From assembly GCA_900768705.1 (NCBI GenBank), contig CAAGEB010000046.1, positions 1 through 40,959 of the forward strand: a stretch of DNA of 40,959 nucleotides. Direction: 5' to 3'. The notes beneath the pieces were generated by a model that was not told the DNA's origin, ran no database searches, and was given only the letters and a program-made list of their open reading frames with translations. Source of the DNA: Oscillospiraceae bacterium. GTDB taxonomy: Bacteria > Bacillota > Clostridia > Oscillospirales > Ruminococcaceae. The translations under genes were made by a program, and so were the position numbers. Within the stretch, counting starts at the first letter, position 1; every line of letters begins with the position of its first letter. Shown piece after piece: positions 39,534 to 40,959 of this stretch.

Positions 39534-40655
39534 TTATGCTGCTTCGGATTCGGAAGCTGCGCCGTCCTCGGAGGCTGTATTAATCACAAACTCTGCGTAC
39601 TTGTCGGGAAGTGTCAGACCAACTGCTGCAATAGCGTCTGCATTGAAGCAGTATTCGTAGTTGGTGGATTTCTCGATAGGCATTGTGGAAATGTCTGCGC
39701 CTTCCAGAACCTTAACTGCCATAAGACCTGCCTGATAGCCAAGATCGTAGTAGTTGATACCAAGGGTTCCAAGACCGCCGGACTCAACCATTCCGCTTTC
39801 GCCGCAGATTACGGGAATCTTTGCGCCGTTGCAGATTTCGCCCACCATTGTCATTGCGGAAGCGAAGTTGTTGTCGGTGGGGATATAGATTGCGTCGCAC
39901 TCGGTAACGATAGAAGTGGTAGCCTGCTGAATATCGTTGGTGTTGATGATAGTCTTTTCAACGGTGGAAACGCCCTTGGACTCTGCATACGCCTTTGCAA
40001 TGTCAACCTGAATCTTGGAGTTATCTTCGGCAGAGCTGTAAAGGAAGCCTATTGTCTTGGTTTCGGGGAAAAGCTCCAGCAGAAGATCAATCTGCTCCTC
40101 AATGGGGTTCATATCGGTAGTGCCGGAAACATTGGTGCCGGGCTTGTCGTTGCTTTCAACCAGACCTGCTTCTGCAAAGTCGGTGATTGCGGTGCCGATA
40201 ATCGGGATTTCCTGTGTCTGACCGAGGCAAGCCTGAGCAGCGGGAGTTGCAATAGCAAAGATAAGATCAACCTTATTGCCTACGAACTGGGTTGCGATGG
40301 TGTTAAGATTGGAGGTTTCGCCCTGACCGTTCTGGAAGTCGAATTCAACATTCTTGCCTTCCTCATAGCCCTTGTCCTTGAGAGCGGCAACGAAGCCTTC
40401 CTCGGACTTGTTGAGGGCGGGGTGATCCATCATCTTGGAAACGCCGATTTTGAATACCTTTCCATCGGTAGATGTGGTGCTTTCATCTGTTGAAGCGCTG
40501 GCATCCGAAGAAGTGTTTGCGTCGGAAGAAGCACCGCTGTCCGTGGTAGAGGTATTTCCGCTTACAGCGGAGGAATTACCTGCGTTGTTGCATCCCGCAA
40601 AGGTGCAGGCAATGGCTGCAGCTGCTGCGGCAGCCAGAATTTTCTTAATGCTCAT
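39534..40655 (-). CDS. ABC transporter substrate-binding lipoprotein, TrpX-type
   Basis: A 373-residue lipoprotein (lipobox ending at the Cys of CTFAGC, about residue 22) with a Ser/Thr/Asp-rich linker (~25-67). The mature domain (~68-355) has the two-lobe periplasmic-binding fold of family PF04392: FKIGVSKMMDHPALNKSEEGF, NLNTIATQFVGNKVDLIFAIATPAAQA, and GFLYSSAEDNSKIQVD. TrpX-type proteins bind aromatic amino acids. AAAGGAG lies 6 bases before the ATG. It heads the operon that continues with the permease and ATPase. Confidence 0.92.
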   Translation of the reverse strand: MSIKKILAAAAAAAIACTFAGCNNAGNSSAVSGNTSTTDSGASSDANTSSDASASTDESTTSTDGKVFKIGVSKMMDHPALNKSEEGFVAALKDKGYEEGKNVEFDFQNGQGETSNLNTIATQFVGNKVDLIFAIATPAAQACLGQTQEIPIIGTAITDFAEAGLVESNDKPGTNVSGTTDMNPIEEQIDLLLELFPETKTIGFLYSSAEDNSKIQVDIAKAYAESKGVSTVEKTIINTNDIQQATTSIVTECDAIYIPTDNNFASAMTMVGEICNGAKIPVICGESGMVESGGLGTLGINYYDLGYQAGLMAVKVLEGADISTMPIEKSTNYEYCFNADAIAAVGLTLPDKYAEFVINTASEDGAASESEAA

Positions 40656-40694
40656 AGTTTTCTCCTTTTCTGATTGCTTTTGATTATATAGAAC

Positions 40695-40713
40695 AGGTTC
40701 TGAATACGAACCT
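40695..40713 (-). promoter_or_regulatory. Inverted repeat at the TrpX-type operon start
   Basis: AGGTTC-N7-GAACCT lies directly downstream of the -10 and over the expected transcript start, so it is a candidate repressor site. No T-box or Trp leader peptide was found. Confidence 0.5.
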
Positions 40714-40721
40714 CGAACTTA

Positions 40722-40750
40722 ATTATATCATATTGCGAATAAAAACTCAA
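40722..40750 (-). promoter_or_regulatory. Promoter of the TrpX-type operon
   Basis: On the minus strand TTGAGT (40745-40750) and TATAAT (40722-40727) are 17 bases apart. The remaining sequence to 40914 holds no supported gene. Confidence 0.75.
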
Positions 40751-40914
40751 CTTTATTTTTTAAAAACACAGTGCTAACCGGTGATTTTTGTTGAATTTGC
40801 AAAAAAAATATACTCAGCACAAAGCATTTAATGTCAATTTAACATAAGGTCACCTCTAAAAACCTTGTTTGAGATAAAATCAGCAGTGCACGCCGTCTGC
40901 TTCTGTCAACAAGC

Positions 40915-40959
40915 GAAAGCTTTGTAGCGACGGCGTCCGTGCCGTCACTTTGGGCTTTC
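40915..40959. repeat. Nested hairpin at the window's right edge
   Basis: Outer arms GAAAGC (40915-40920) and GCTTTC (40954-40959) enclose GACGGC-N6-GCCGTC (40929-40946). It may be the edge of an intergenic repeat or a terminator that continues beyond the window. Confidence 0.5.

Noticed and set aside
40656..40914. T-box or Trp leader ahead of the TrpX-type operon
   Set aside because: No TGGNACC-type antiterminator motif, no leader peptide with Trp codons and no terminator hairpin were found before the start codon.

Overview
The window looks like a chromosome segment from a fibre-degrading gut Clostridium relative, most likely a Ruminococcus-type member of the Oscillospiraceae (Bacillota). 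The grounds are a secreted dockerin protein, a small wall-anchored cohesin-like protein, a very large modular GH5 mannanase/glucanase carrying X2 and CBM80-like modules, strong AGGAGG ribosome sites, textbook sigma-A promoters with 17-base spacers, and a dnaX region headed by an SRP RNA gene. No CRISPR array, prophage or insertion sequence was found. Gene starts given here were chosen by ribosome-binding site and promoter position.

Layout. Bases 1-233 are the 3' end of a gene whose product ends in 30-residue repeats carrying a FliM-like SQEDIExLI motif. Next come a small alarmone synthetase, a cytidylate-kinase-like protein (opposite strand) and a Na/Pi cotransporter with a PhoU tail. Bases 3977-6863 form a copper-resistance operon (csoR, then copA with an in-frame copZ tail) whose CsoR-type operator lies inside the promoter spacer. 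A ribbon-helix-helix protein sits just ahead of clpB, followed by a ComFB protein.

Bases 10948-15973 (minus strand) are SRP RNA - dnaX - ybaB - comEC - recR. This is the familiar dnaX-ybaB-recR cluster with comEC inserted, and the ComEC C-terminal metallo-beta-lactamase-like domain has lost its metal ligands. glmM, a frameshifted DUF2798 membrane-protein gene and a PdaB-like polysaccharide deacetylase follow, then a GC-rich intergenic repeat and tRNA-Arg(CCT).

The most unusual part is 20025-28271. A leader of about 330 nt with a predicted multi-helix RNA and two diverged 52-nt repeats precedes a 924-residue secreted dockerin protein. Its ends use codons typical of very highly expressed genes, while its centre looks compositionally different. 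Next is a 216-residue wall-anchored cohesin-like protein with a GEEP repeat stalk and an NPGTG sorting-type motif. Convergent to them is the 1310-residue GH5 enzyme, with a palindromic operator candidate at its start site. Together these suggest a surface complex (anchor plus abundant dockerin protein) beside a free polysaccharidase.

The right third is mostly housekeeping: a small Cys-rich membrane protein with rnhA and queH; a lone MoxR ATPase with an SF0329-like protein; an MsmX/UgpC-type sugar-importer ATPase; a DUF4830 protein; a transglutaminase-like lipoprotein; a rubredoxin with a shortened first cysteine motif; a PHP phosphatase; long-form HPF; an unrecognised protein; and a TrpXYZ-type ABC transporter (minus strand, 40655 down to 37416).
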